NCBI GenBank assembly: GCA_029260575.1
Contig: JAJDDB010000035.1
Location: 62,001 to 126,000, forward strand
Source of the DNA: Phycisphaerales bacterium
GTDB taxonomy: Bacteria > Planctomycetota > Phycisphaerae > Phycisphaerales > SM1A02
Length of the DNA: 64,000 bases
Direction of reading: 5' to 3'
Part shown: in pieces, positions 45,130 through 53,815 of the stretch
Layout of the letters: the number at the start of each line of letters is the position of its first letter
Position numbering within the stretch: position 1 is the first letter of the stretch
Notes under the pieces: generated by a model
What the model saw: the letters and a program-made list of their open reading frames with translations, nothing else
The model's database searches: none
What the model was told of the DNA's origin: nothing
Made by a program: the position numbers and the translations under genes

Positions 45130-47172
45130 ATGTATACGAGCGTCAAATGGATCAATGATTACCTGGATCGCCCTGCCTCTGCGGATGAGCAGGCGGAACT
45201 GCTGACTGCGGTGGGCTTCCCGCTGGAAGGCCGCGAAGACGTCGATGGCGATGTCCGGCAGGACTTTGAAATGACCAGCAATCGCGGCGATTGTGTCTGC
45301 CATCTCGGGCTGGCACGGGAGATTGCTGCGATCTCCGGCAGATCGCTCGTCGAACCAACGCTGAACCTGAACCCGACCGGACCCGCTGCGGCTGAACTCA
45401 TAACCGTTGAAAACCGCGAGCCGCAGTTGTGCCCGCTGTATACCGCTAGGGTGATCCGAGGCGTGAACGTCAAACCCTCGCCCGACTGGCTGGCGGATCG
45501 CTTGCGGGCGCGTGGCGACATCCCGCGCAACAATATTGTTGATGCGACGAATTTCGTTCTGTTCGAATTGGGTCAACCGACGCACATCTTTGATCTGGCG
45601 AAACTCAAGAATTCCGCAATCATCATTCGCAAAGCGGTTGCTGATGAGTCGTTCCTGCCCATCGGCGAAGGTGCGAAGCCGATCAAACTTGATGCCGAAG
45701 ATCTCGTAATCGCCGATGCCGAGCGCGCTGTCGCGCTTGCCGGCGTCAAAGGTGGTGCGGAAACTGCGGTCACGAATTCCACAACTGACATTCTGATTGA
45801 AGCCGCAACGTTTCATCCGGTTACAGTGCGCACGACCAGCCGCCGTCACAACATTGCTAGTGATTCGAGCTACCGCTTCGAACGTGGTGTGCATGCAGCA
45901 CAGATCGAGCGCGCAGCTGACCGATTGGCGCAGCTCATTCTCGAACTGGCCGGCGGCGAGTTATGCGAGGGCGTCGTGGCAGATGGCAATCCTATTGCCG
46001 AATTGCGGACGGCTTCGATGCGCACCGCTCGTTGCCGTGCGCTGCTGGGCGTGGAAATTGCAGATGATGAAATGATCGACGCGCTTGATCGCCTTGGTTT
46101 TCAGCCGCAACTTCTGGGCGAAGAAATCTCCTGTACGGTCCCGGCACATCGGCTGGACATCGAGCGCGAAGTTGACTTGATTGAAGAGGTCGGCCGAATG
46201 TATCGGCACGAGAATATTCCCGTTGCGGAGACACTTTCGATTCGAATTGCGCCGCCGCAACCTTCGGAGATGGCGCGCCGCGATGTTGCTGATCTGCTGG
46301 TCGGTTCGGAATTCATGGAAGCGATGACGTATTCGCTGATCAGCGAAGAGGCGGCGATGCAATTCCTGCCGCCGAATATGCAGCCGCTGCGTCTGCTTGG
46401 TGAAGGTGGTCGCTCTGAGCGCGTGCTTCGACCGTCGATTCTTCCCAACCTGTTGCAGGTGTATGCACATAATTACGATCATGGCAACGAGCGCGTGAAA
46501 CTGTTTGAACATGCAGCAACGTACGCGCGGCTTGGTGATGCTGCCACGGGCAGGGACAAACACCTTGAAACGGTGAATCTGGCACTGCTGCATCCCGGTG
46601 AGCCCGCCGACAGCCCGACGAGACTGACCCGCGGCGTCATTGATCGCCTCATTGAGCTGATCTGCGGGCCGGGACAGGATGTCGAGATCGAACCGATTGA
46701 CTCGATCCCGTGGTACGACCCGGGTGTGGTTGTTCGGCTCAACGGCGATGTGCTGGGCCTTTATGGTTGTCTCGCGCCGACGGTTCTCGACCGATATGGA
46801 ATTGATCATGTGCTGTGCGCTGCGGAAATCGGATTGCCCCGATTCTATGACACTTACCCGCCTGAAACAGAAGCGACAGCACTGCCGCAGTTCCCCGCAA
46901 TCGAGCGTGATGTATCGTTGATCGTTGCGGAATCAGTGCAGTGGGCTGATATTGAAGCGTGCGTTGCAGAGCTGAATCTGGACATGCTCGAAGCGACTAC
47001 GTTTGTCACGACGTTTCGAGGCAAGCAGATTGGTGCGGGCAAGAAGTCGCTGACGATGCGGCTGCGGTTTCGGGCTGATGATCGAACCCTTCGCCATGAT
47101 GAAGTCGACCCGCAAATGAATCGCACGATTGAAACGCTGACCAGCCGCGTTGATGCTGAGATTCGGCAATGA
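45130..47172 (+). CDS. pheT: Phenylalanine-tRNA ligase beta subunit, short form
   Basis: PheT and PheS form the enzyme that charges tRNA-Phe. The 680-residue product has the B1, B3/B4 editing, B5 and catalytic-like domains (FEMTSNRGDCVCHLGLAREIA, FERGVHAAQIERAADRLA, the anticodon-binding B8 end LPQFPAIERDVSLIVAE). Between TAVGFPLEG and DVRQDFEMTSNRGD there is almost no sequence, so the roughly 110-residue EMAP-type tRNA-binding domain B2 present in most bacterial PheT proteins (about 795 residues) is missing. ATG 45130 starts the B1 domain. pheS is not upstream; the cyclodeaminase gene follows with a four-base overlap. Confidence 0.93.
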   Translation: MYTSVKWINDYLDRPASADEQAELLTAVGFPLEGREDVDGDVRQDFEMTSNRGDCVCHLGLAREIAAISGRSLVEPTLNLNPTGPAAAELITVENREPQLCPLYTARVIRGVNVKPSPDWLADRLRARGDIPRNNIVDATNFVLFELGQPTHIFDLAKLKNSAIIIRKAVADESFLPIGEGAKPIKLDAEDLVIADAERAVALAGVKGGAETAVTNSTTDILIEAATFHPVTVRTTSRRHNIASDSSYRFERGVHAAQIERAADRLAQLILELAGGELCEGVVADGNPIAELRTASMRTARCRALLGVEIADDEMIDALDRLGFQPQLLGEEISCTVPAHRLDIEREVDLIEEVGRMYRHENIPVAETLSIRIAPPQPSEMARRDVADLLVGSEFMEAMTYSLISEEAAMQFLPPNMQPLRLLGEGGRSERVLRPSILPNLLQVYAHNYDHGNERVKLFEHAATYARLGDAATGRDKHLETVNLALLHPGEPADSPTRLTRGVIDRLIELICGPGQDVEIEPIDSIPWYDPGVVVRLNGDVLGLYGCLAPTVLDRYGIDHVLCAAEIGLPRFYDTYPPETEATALPQFPAIERDVSLIVAESVQWADIEACVAELNLDMLEATTFVTTFRGKQIGAGKKSLTMRLRFRADDRTLRHDEVDPQMNRTIETLTSRVDAEIRQ

Positions 47173-47816
47173 CGCAGCCGACCTCCGCATCGACGAAAGA
47201 CCGGGCGATCGGAGCGCTGCTTGAAGCGCTTGCGAACAAGTCGCCAACGCCCGGCGGCGGCGCGGTAGCAGCATTGCTGGCCGGCTTGGGCGCTGCGACT
47301 GCGCACATGACGCTCAATTATTCAGTCGGCCGTAAAGCCCTGGCTGCGCATGAAGCGCTGCACAGTCGCGTCGCTGCCCGACTTGATGTGCTTCGTAATC
47401 GCGCGCTGCAGGCTGCTGACGCAGACGCTGCGGCATATGCCACGCTGAATACGCTGTGGAAGTTGCCTGCTGAGAATCTCCAGCGACAGGCGGAATTCCC
47501 AGCCGCTGTGCAGGCTGCGACTGATGTACCGATGGGTGTAGTGCGCGATGCTGCGGAATTGCTTGGGTTGCTGGCCGAGTTGTGCGGCGCAACCAACGAC
47601 ATGCTTAACAGCGACCTTGCCATTGCTGCGATTAGCGCTGATGCTGCTGCCCGGGCGGCATCGTGGAATGTGCGCATCAATCTGCCGGCCTTCGATGATG
47701 CGGCGCGTGCCCGGACAATTGAAACCGAAATGCAGCAACTGCTTGCTGCGGCTGCAGAGCATCACCAATCCGTATTAACGCATTGCGAGGCTGTCGCAGC
47801 ACAAACCGCCGGCTGA
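47169..47816 (+). CDS. Cyclodeaminase/cyclohydrolase-family protein (FTCD_C)
   Basis: The 215-residue helical protein belongs to the family of formiminotetrahydrofolate cyclodeaminase and methenyl-THF cyclohydrolase FchA. Visible features are SPTPGGGAVAALLAGLGAA (the TPGGGS-like substrate loop) and the following helices (LDVLRNRALQAADADAAAYA, VPMGVVRDAAELLGLLAELC, SDLAIAAISADAAARAA, RINLPAFDD). It would act on folate one-carbon units. It overlaps the pheT stop by four bases (ATGA) and is thus co-translated with it, although the two have no obvious metabolic link. Confidence 0.9.
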   Translation: MTQPTSASTKDRAIGALLEALANKSPTPGGGAVAALLAGLGAATAHMTLNYSVGRKALAAHEALHSRVAARLDVLRNRALQAADADAAAYATLNTLWKLPAENLQRQAEFPAAVQAATDVPMGVVRDAAELLGLLAELCGATNDMLNSDLAIAAISADAAARAASWNVRINLPAFDDAARARTIETEMQQLLAAAAEHHQSVLTHCEAVAAQTAG

Positions 47817-47859
47817 ACACTTTAGCGTCCGCCCCGCTGCTGCCGATATCACCACCTGC

Positions 47860-48120
47860 ATGATACCGCGACGTGATCAATTGAATATCGGCGGAAAGGT
47901 GGTGTACGGCGAGCACGTCGGCGCATCATCAGATGCGCCCGGCACCGGCCCGGCCCGACCGTTTCTGTCGGTCTGGTTTCGTTGCTGCAACGTCTACGGA
48001 AGAATGCAGCGCAATGAAGCCGAGACGCAATACCTTGGGCGCTGTCCGAAATGCGGCGCAAAAGTCACCGCGAGTATCGGCCCCGACGGTACCGCCCGCC
48101 GAGTCTTTGAAGCTCGCTAG
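47860..48120 (+). CDS. Small zinc-ribbon protein
   Basis: The 86-residue product has FLSVWFRCCNVYGRMQRNEA, and then YLGRCPKCGAKVTASIGPDG and RRVF. CC and CPKCG could hold one zinc ion. The combination 'SVWFRCCNVYGR...Y.GRCPKCG...IGP.G..RR.F' recurs in planctomycete genomes as far as I know; the function is unknown. The 5' end is unsure because other in-frame starts are possible (ATG 47860 used) and no strong ribosome site is visible. It ends six bases before the convergent membrane protein gene. Confidence 0.68.
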   Translation: MIPRRDQLNIGGKVVYGEHVGASSDAPGTGPARPFLSVWFRCCNVYGRMQRNEAETQYLGRCPKCGAKVTASIGPDGTARRVFEAR

Positions 48121-48126
48121 ACGCAA

Positions 48127-48996
48127 TCAGATCAATCGCTTCAGTGGATTGCCCGGCGAGACCGATCGTGCGTTGGGTCCGTCCGGCTGCGGCAGCGTCG
48201 GAACCTGCTTCTTCGTATCTTCAGCAACTGAACGGTTCAGCGCCGCAGCGACACGACCGCCGCCATGCAGTGTTGACGCTTTGATGTTTGCTGTTTCTCG
48301 TTCCAGTTCCGGATTCAATTGGTGCGGCAGCTCCGCAGGCATGAGCACTTCGACGCCGCAGCCGAACCGCCACGCAATGAGAATCGCCCCGAGCGCGCAG
48401 AACATCGGCAGGATGAGAAATCTGCCGTAGAAACTCGTCGCCCCGAGCGAGCCGGATTCACTTGCAGCAATGTCCGCAACCATTGTGTCATAACTGTGAA
48501 ACGCACCGTGCTGCCACGGTAAATGAAGCAGTCCGTCCAGCGGCAGCGCCAGCGCCCCGACGATGACAGTCCAGACTAACGCGCTGATTGCGTAGTGCGC
48601 CCTGCCGGACGCCCGGCTGGCGATCAGCATTACAGCGACAAACATCAACGGCAACAACACCAGGCACGATAACGTACCGGTCGCCATCGACAGCGAAACG
48701 AGATCGTCGAAGAATCGATCCCAGGAAGTGTGTACAGCAACGGGTTCCATGACATCTGCAAAGCTCGTTGCGGTGCTCGTTGCAGGTCGTTGCCTGTTGG
48801 AGTGGTCCGCAGTGACGACGAGCGGCTGTTCGAATTCCGGCTCGACGATTGCGAAACGCAGATCGCCGTAGGTCGCCAGCGACCAGCCAACAACCTGGGC
48901 CAGCAGCGACAACCCCAGCACCCAGCAACACATGATCACGCAGATTCGAAGTTTTCGGGCGGTGTAGCCGGCGGATTGATTCGGCGTCGATTGCAT
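48127..48996 (-). CDS. Membrane protein of unknown function
   Basis: The 289-residue protein has about four membrane segments: ICVIMCCWVLGLSLLAQVVG, LSCLVLLPLMFVAVMLIA, ISALVWTVIVGALALPLDG and FLILPMFCALGAILIAW. A loop of about 80 residues lies between the first two. The C-terminal 70 residues are hydrophilic (ELERETANIKASTLHGGG). I recognise no family. ATG 48996 has AGGAG with six-base spacing. It is divergent from mqnC, with about 190 bases between. Confidence 0.75.
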   Translation of the reverse strand: MQSTPNQSAGYTARKLRICVIMCCWVLGLSLLAQVVGWSLATYGDLRFAIVEPEFEQPLVVTADHSNRQRPATSTATSFADVMEPVAVHTSWDRFFDDLVSLSMATGTLSCLVLLPLMFVAVMLIASRASGRAHYAISALVWTVIVGALALPLDGLLHLPWQHGAFHSYDTMVADIAASESGSLGATSFYGRFLILPMFCALGAILIAWRFGCGVEVLMPAELPHQLNPELERETANIKASTLHGGGRVAAALNRSVAEDTKKQVPTLPQPDGPNARSVSPGNPLKRLI

Positions 48997-49182
48997 GAAG
49001 AACTCCTGGATCGCAGTCGGCGAGAAATATCAGATGGTTATCGTCCATTTACGGGGCGCGAATCACCGCAGCCTGTAATGCAGACAATCGGCCGGGGGTT
49101 CGACAATGCTGATCAGCGTCATATCATGGTCCGAAAACCTGTTCGCTCCTCTGCCTGCCGCAGCACGCCTCGTGATGAACCT

Positions 49183-50574
49183 ATGACTGCCCCCACTCGC
49201 AATTCTGCTGACATTCTCGATCCTGCTGTGCTCAACGATGTCGTGGCCGGCGAGCTGCGTATGACGCCGGAGCAGGGACTGCGGCTGTATCACGAAATGC
49301 CGCTGCACGAACTGGGCAGGTGGGCGGATGCGCGCTGCCGGCACATTCACGGTGATCGCCTGCGCACGTATGTCATCGATCGCAATATCAACTACACAAA
49401 TGTCTGCACCGCCAAGTGTACGTTTTGCGCATTCCGGCGCGACGGCCACGAAGATGATGCCTACACGTTGGAATATGACGAGCTGCTGCGGAAGGTCGGC
49501 GAGCTGCAAGCGATCGGCGGCACGCAGATTCTCATGCAAGGCGGCATGAATCCGGATCTTCCGTTGCAGTGGTATCTCGATCTCTTGCAATGCATCAAGA
49601 GCGAATATCCCAACATTCATGTACACGCGTTCAGCCCGCCGGAATTGATTGAATTCGTACATTTTTTCGATCCGCCGGGCGCTGACCTTCCCTCGAAGTT
49701 GCGATGGGTGCTCTCGCGGCTGAAAGATGCCGGGCTGGATTCCGTACCGGGCGGTGGTGGCGAAATTTTTGCACCAGCAGTCCGCCGGAAGATTGGCCTT
49801 GGCAAGTGTGATGCAGATGCGTGGTTGACCACGATGTACATCGCACATGAACTCGGCATGAACACCAGCGCGACGATGATGTTCGGCCACATCGAAGGTA
49901 TTGCCGACCGCATTCACCACATGCACCTTGTGCGCAACTGGCAGGACAAAGCCCGCAGTGATTTCGGCACCGATGGCGGCGGCGAATATGTCGCGTTCAT
50001 CAGTTGGCCGTTTCAGCGCGAGAATACTCCGCTCGGCAGGGCCAAAGAGTGGGGCCAGGGCCCGGGCGATGATTTATCGCAGCAGTTTCCCGGCGATGTC
50101 GTCGCAACGCTTGACGGCACCGGCACGAAAGATGCGCATTCCGAGTTTGGCCGGCGCGTGCGCATGGTCGGCGCGACCCATTACCTGCGCACGCAGGCAA
50201 TCAGCCGGCTGTATCTGGACAATGTGTATTCGATCGGCGCGAGTTGGGTCACGATGGGTCCGCACATAGGCCAGGTCGCACTGCATTACGGCGCCAGCGA
50301 CATGGGTTCGGTGATGATGGAAGAGAACGTCGTCAGCGCGGCCGGCACAACGTACTGCCTCAATGAAGCAACGCTGTGCAGATTAATCCGCGATGTGGGT
50401 TTTCTTCCAGCGCAGCGCGACAATGTGTATGACCTGCTGAAGATTCACAACGGGCCGGATTCGCCGGACCTGCGCATTGCGGACTGGTCGACACAGCGCG
50501 TGCAGACACTGCACGTGCAATCAGCACCGCGGAGCGAGTCAATTGAATTGACAGTGGACGCGACGGCGACGTGA
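49183..50574 (+). CDS. mqnC: Radical SAM cyclic dehypoxanthine futalosine synthase
   Basis: MqnC closes dehypoxanthine futalosine into its cyclic form in the futalosine route to menaquinone. The 463-residue product has the radical SAM cluster NVCTAKCTFC (Cys 75, 79, 82), QGGMNPDLPLQWY, VPGGGGEIFAPAVRRKI, TMMFGHIEG, and the MqnC C-terminal signature GPHIGQVALHYGASDMGS with MMEENVVSAAG. The last part separates it from the sister enzyme MqnE and from CofH. Residues about 288-327 (EWGQGPGDDLSQQF and following) look like an insertion compared with ordinary MqnC of about 370 residues. ATG 49183 is preferred; an ATG at 49125 is possible. No other mqn gene is nearby. Confidence 0.9.
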   Translation: MTAPTRNSADILDPAVLNDVVAGELRMTPEQGLRLYHEMPLHELGRWADARCRHIHGDRLRTYVIDRNINYTNVCTAKCTFCAFRRDGHEDDAYTLEYDELLRKVGELQAIGGTQILMQGGMNPDLPLQWYLDLLQCIKSEYPNIHVHAFSPPELIEFVHFFDPPGADLPSKLRWVLSRLKDAGLDSVPGGGGEIFAPAVRRKIGLGKCDADAWLTTMYIAHELGMNTSATMMFGHIEGIADRIHHMHLVRNWQDKARSDFGTDGGGEYVAFISWPFQRENTPLGRAKEWGQGPGDDLSQQFPGDVVATLDGTGTKDAHSEFGRRVRMVGATHYLRTQAISRLYLDNVYSIGASWVTMGPHIGQVALHYGASDMGSVMMEENVVSAAGTTYCLNEATLCRLIRDVGFLPAQRDNVYDLLKIHNGPDSPDLRIADWSTQRVQTLHVQSAPRSESIELTVDATAT

Positions 50575-51480
50575 TTAGATCTGCTCTTCATTGTTTTTCA
50601 TGATCGGCGGCGGTGTTACCGGGTCGCTGGTCACGTGTTGCGCAATCTCCCGGCCGCATTCGGGGCAGGTGTTGCCCTGCAATTCAAAGAGCAGATATCC
50701 GCAAGCACAACGCGGCTCCTCGAATTCGATGAAGATTGTCGCCCGGCAGTTGCTGCATCGACTGTACCCCTGCCCCAGTTTCTGTTCGTGCTGACAGCGA
50801 GGGCAGTTCAGTTGCATGACGATATCACGGCGCAGCCATTCGGATTTGTGCTGCGAGCGGGATGTATTCAATGACAAGATCGGCACCAGGACGGTCCCGA
50901 GGCCGCCGCACAGCGCCACCAGCGCCAGCACTCCGAGCAGAAGAAATCCATCTATGGCAGTGCTGTCGATCAGCTCCTGCATGTATTCTTCGGCTGCGGC
51001 TATGGAGACCGCAAACAGCGTGATGATCCACACCCCTGCGCTGGTCAGACCGCGCAGAATATTCAGCGAAAATGCTTTGCCAGGCAGTTTCCATATCACG
51101 CCGGTGTGGATGATTGCGCCGCCGAGCAGCAACGTGAAGATGATCCACCGAGTCAACTCCTCTTCCTGTTCCCAGGAAAGGACCGACTCATACCAGATGA
51201 ATCCGAGCCAGAGGCCGGAACCGATCACCGTGACAAGAGACGCAATGATCAAGATCGCTTTCCACACGCCGGTGCGCCCTGCCACGGCTGCGCCTGTCCA
51301 CAGCAGAAATTGCAGGCCGATGACAAACATCGAGACCAAGAGTTGATTGCGAGTGCGGTTGTGAGGCGGCTCGAATATCAGCAGATATGCGCCGAACGGA
51401 ACAATCACAGCGATCGACATCAGCAGGCCGACAACGGCGATGCGAAACACCAACGACTTGCGGATCGGCACCGTTGTCAT
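50575..51480 (-). CDS. Membrane protein with two C-terminal zinc ribbons
   Basis: The 301-residue protein has about six membrane segments in the first 220 residues and then two zinc ribbons: CPRCQHEQKLGQGYSRCSNC, and CACGYLLFELQGNTCPECG. The second matches the CxxCxYxLxxxxxxxCPECG ribbon that starts the two larger proteins upstream. The start overlaps the previous stop by four bases (ATGA). It is the last gene of the ilvE-led run and converges on mqnC without any gap. The function is unknown; the ribbon may bind protein or nucleic acid on the cytoplasmic side. Confidence 0.75.
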   Translation of the reverse strand: MTTVPIRKSLVFRIAVVGLLMSIAVIVPFGAYLLIFEPPHNRTRNQLLVSMFVIGLQFLLWTGAAVAGRTGVWKAILIIASLVTVIGSGLWLGFIWYESVLSWEQEEELTRWIIFTLLLGGAIIHTGVIWKLPGKAFSLNILRGLTSAGVWIITLFAVSIAAAEEYMQELIDSTAIDGFLLLGVLALVALCGGLGTVLVPILSLNTSRSQHKSEWLRRDIVMQLNCPRCQHEQKLGQGYSRCSNCRATIFIEFEEPRCACGYLLFELQGNTCPECGREIAQHVTSDPVTPPPIMKNNEEQI

Positions 51481-52208
51481 GATACAAGTACCCGTATACG
51501 CAGACCGCATTGACTGCACCGATCATCACCAGTCTGGCGGTGGTGGCGAAACTGGCATCGAGGACATTGCAGCGACAGCGACAGTTGCGCTTCGTTACTG
51601 ACGACTGGCGGTGTCAGCCACATCGTCAGGAACGTCGTCACTACAAGCCCGCTGACGAGAAACGACATCCCTGTTCCCACTCGATACAGCCAATCCTCAG
51701 CATGGTATTCATTTTGAAATGGCAGCAGCGTCCAGAACGGCAGGACATCGGGCAACATTACAGTGCCGAGGACGACGCACGCAGCAAGTACATACGAACT
51801 GATGACTGTCACACGGCGCAGCACGCACCACCAGGCTGCGCGCGGCTTTGGAAGGGCCAGCAATCCCGTCACTGCCATCAGACCGGCCCAGCTCACACCT
51901 GCCATGATCGGAACGACGAGTGCCTCAGGCGGCTGCACGTGTCGCGGCAGCCATATCAGGAACATGATGACAGTTGCGGTGGCCAGAGCCGCAATGATGC
52001 CGTTCATCATGCGCTTCGGCTGTATGCCGTTGTCGCGCGCGATGGAGCAGGCCATGGCGACGCTCAGTGCAAGTAGCGCTGTAAGCCCCGTGACCATGAA
52101 GAGCTCAGCTTGCCAGAATGATGACATTGTGACCGCTACAGCGCACACAAACACCATGAATATGGCGGCGACAATCAGCGAAATGCGGAGTATGCGACTC
52201 AGCGTCAC
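51477..52208 (-). CDS. Membrane protein with C-terminal zinc ribbon
   Basis: The 243-residue protein has about six membrane segments (for example RISLIVAAIFMVFVCAVAVT, LFMVTGLTALLALSVAMAC, IMFLIWLP) and ends with CPRCQFRHHRQTGDDRCSQC, a single zinc ribbon. It resembles the first five segments of its downstream neighbour in layout and so may be a paralogue. GTG 52208 is supported by AGGAG with seven-base spacing. It sits 22 bases after the larger zinc-ribbon protein. No family recognised. Confidence 0.75.
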   Translation of the reverse strand: MTLSRILRISLIVAAIFMVFVCAVAVTMSSFWQAELFMVTGLTALLALSVAMACSIARDNGIQPKRMMNGIIAALATATVIMFLIWLPRHVQPPEALVVPIMAGVSWAGLMAVTGLLALPKPRAAWWCVLRRVTVISSYVLAACVVLGTVMLPDVLPFWTLLPFQNEYHAEDWLYRVGTGMSFLVSGLVVTTFLTMWLTPPVVSNEAQLSLSLQCPRCQFRHHRQTGDDRCSQCGLRIRVLVS

Positions 52209-52230
52209 CTGTGTACTCCTGCGCCCCCGG

Positions 52231-53706
52231 TCAGCGCACAGCTGGGGTGTCGTGGGTTATGGAATCAAGATCATCCGGCAGCGGCGGCAACCCCGCATCT
52301 GCCCGGTAGTCGTTTTGTATGGCAATTCTGCTTTGCAGTTGATCAGCGTTGAATTGATGCATGAATCCACTTGCGGTCCCTGCGTAGTACACGGTCTGCG
52401 CATAGAAGTCGGTGTCCCTATCCGGATCGTGAATCAACACAACAAGCCACAGATTTGGATTTGCCGTTTCCGGATCGATCCCGTGATAGGTAAACACGAA
52501 ATCGCCGACGCGATGTGCGATAACGTCATCCGGCTGGGCCGCAAGCATGGCGTCGATTACCTTCGACTGTTCGGCCGGCGAAGAAAACGCAAAAGTGTCG
52601 AGATCGACATCGCCAAGCGGAACATCCTCGGTGATCGTGATACTGTCAACTGAGATAAAATCGTCTTCTGAGACGTTGCCATCCTGGTACAACGCAAGCG
52701 CATGACCCGGCAGGTTGCCGTTGTGATCCGTTGCCCAGGTGCGAAGAGCATCAGTCATACGTTGCGTCTCACCCTGCGGTGTGAACTGCTGCGCCTGTAC
52801 GCTGGCTGCAGCCATACCAACACTCATTGCCCAGAAGAAGAACCAGAAATACAAGCCGACGACAAGAACAGTTGAGACAACCGGAAGCACGAGTGTTGCC
52901 AACGTCGCCCGGCCGCCATGCACACGCTGCACCGCTGCGAGCATGATGATCGCGCTGACGATCCACCAGATGCCCGAGACATATTGCAGGCAATACATGC
53001 CAATACACGGCACCGCGACCAGAATGTTCGCGCCTGCTGTATAGCACAGAGCCTGGTAGGTAGAGCCGATCGTGCGACTGCATCCGCCGGTCAATCGAAG
53101 TGTTGCGTGCGTTACCGCGCCCCAGATGCCGATTCCTATCAGGTTTCCCACAGCCAGAACGATCGGCGCGCACAGTGCGGCGATGCCCATGCCTATTGCA
53201 TCCGGGTCGCCGCTTGATGCTGCGAGAATCGCAAAGCCTCCAAACGGAATCGTGAAGCCTGTGAAACTGATCATGACGAATGTGATGAATGCGTACCACC
53301 ACGCATCGCCGGCTGCAGCCTGCGCGGGCATCCCCTGCGCGAGTCGATTGGGGCCGATCATGCCCCGCCATGTTGTGTACCACCAACTCTTGAACCAACC
53401 GGCTGAACGGCGGCGCAGCCACGGCAGCGGATCGACAACTGTGTGCGCTTCAGCAACGCCATGGGCCGGCCGCAACACCATTTCATCCATGTGAATCTGC
53501 TGCTTGCAGGACACACACTGAAACTCGCGCGGATACAGATGTCCCTTCTGCCCGGTCCCGTAGTAAGGTTGCTCGCAGTGCTGGCAGCAGAACCGCACAC
53601 TGTTATGGTGAAATTCAAATTCGCTCGGCTGAAACGTCACACCGCACTCGGGGCAGTTGCGAGTCTTGAGATTCCACAATGGATAGTCGCAATTTCGACA
53701 GCGCAT
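52231..53706 (-). CDS. Zinc-ribbon, YIP1-like membrane protein (paralogue B)
   Basis: The 491-residue protein begins with two or more zinc ribbons: CRNCDYPLWNLKTRNCPECG, then CCQHCEQPYYG and CVSCKQQIHMDE. A membrane region of about five segments follows (about residues 130-310), resembling YIP1-domain proteins (WWYAFITFVMISFTGFTIPF ... NILVAVPCIGMYCLQYVSG). A soluble C-terminal domain has DDVIAHRVGDFVFTYHGIDP and NLWLVVLIHDP. ATG 53706 was used to match the paralogue, which starts MRCRNCDYP. Function unknown. Confidence 0.8.
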   Translation of the reverse strand: MRCRNCDYPLWNLKTRNCPECGVTFQPSEFEFHHNSVRFCCQHCEQPYYGTGQKGHLYPREFQCVSCKQQIHMDEMVLRPAHGVAEAHTVVDPLPWLRRRSAGWFKSWWYTTWRGMIGPNRLAQGMPAQAAAGDAWWYAFITFVMISFTGFTIPFGGFAILAASSGDPDAIGMGIAALCAPIVLAVGNLIGIGIWGAVTHATLRLTGGCSRTIGSTYQALCYTAGANILVAVPCIGMYCLQYVSGIWWIVSAIIMLAAVQRVHGGRATLATLVLPVVSTVLVVGLYFWFFFWAMSVGMAAASVQAQQFTPQGETQRMTDALRTWATDHNGNLPGHALALYQDGNVSEDDFISVDSITITEDVPLGDVDLDTFAFSSPAEQSKVIDAMLAAQPDDVIAHRVGDFVFTYHGIDPETANPNLWLVVLIHDPDRDTDFYAQTVYYAGTASGFMHQFNADQLQSRIAIQNDYRADAGLPPLPDDLDSITHDTPAVR

Positions 53707-53815
53707 CAATGCGTCCTCAGCCGGGTGACAAACGTCACAAGCGCGTTACAGCATACCGTCTGCAGATGAATCTCGAACAATAGCGGTCAGCGATGAAGCG
53801 GCATCGCAACGTGCT

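Noticed and set aside
45040-45894. Minus-strand extension of the lipoprotein gene through pheT
   Set aside because: The lipoprotein signal fixes the start at 45033, and the extension is antisense to conserved PheT domains.
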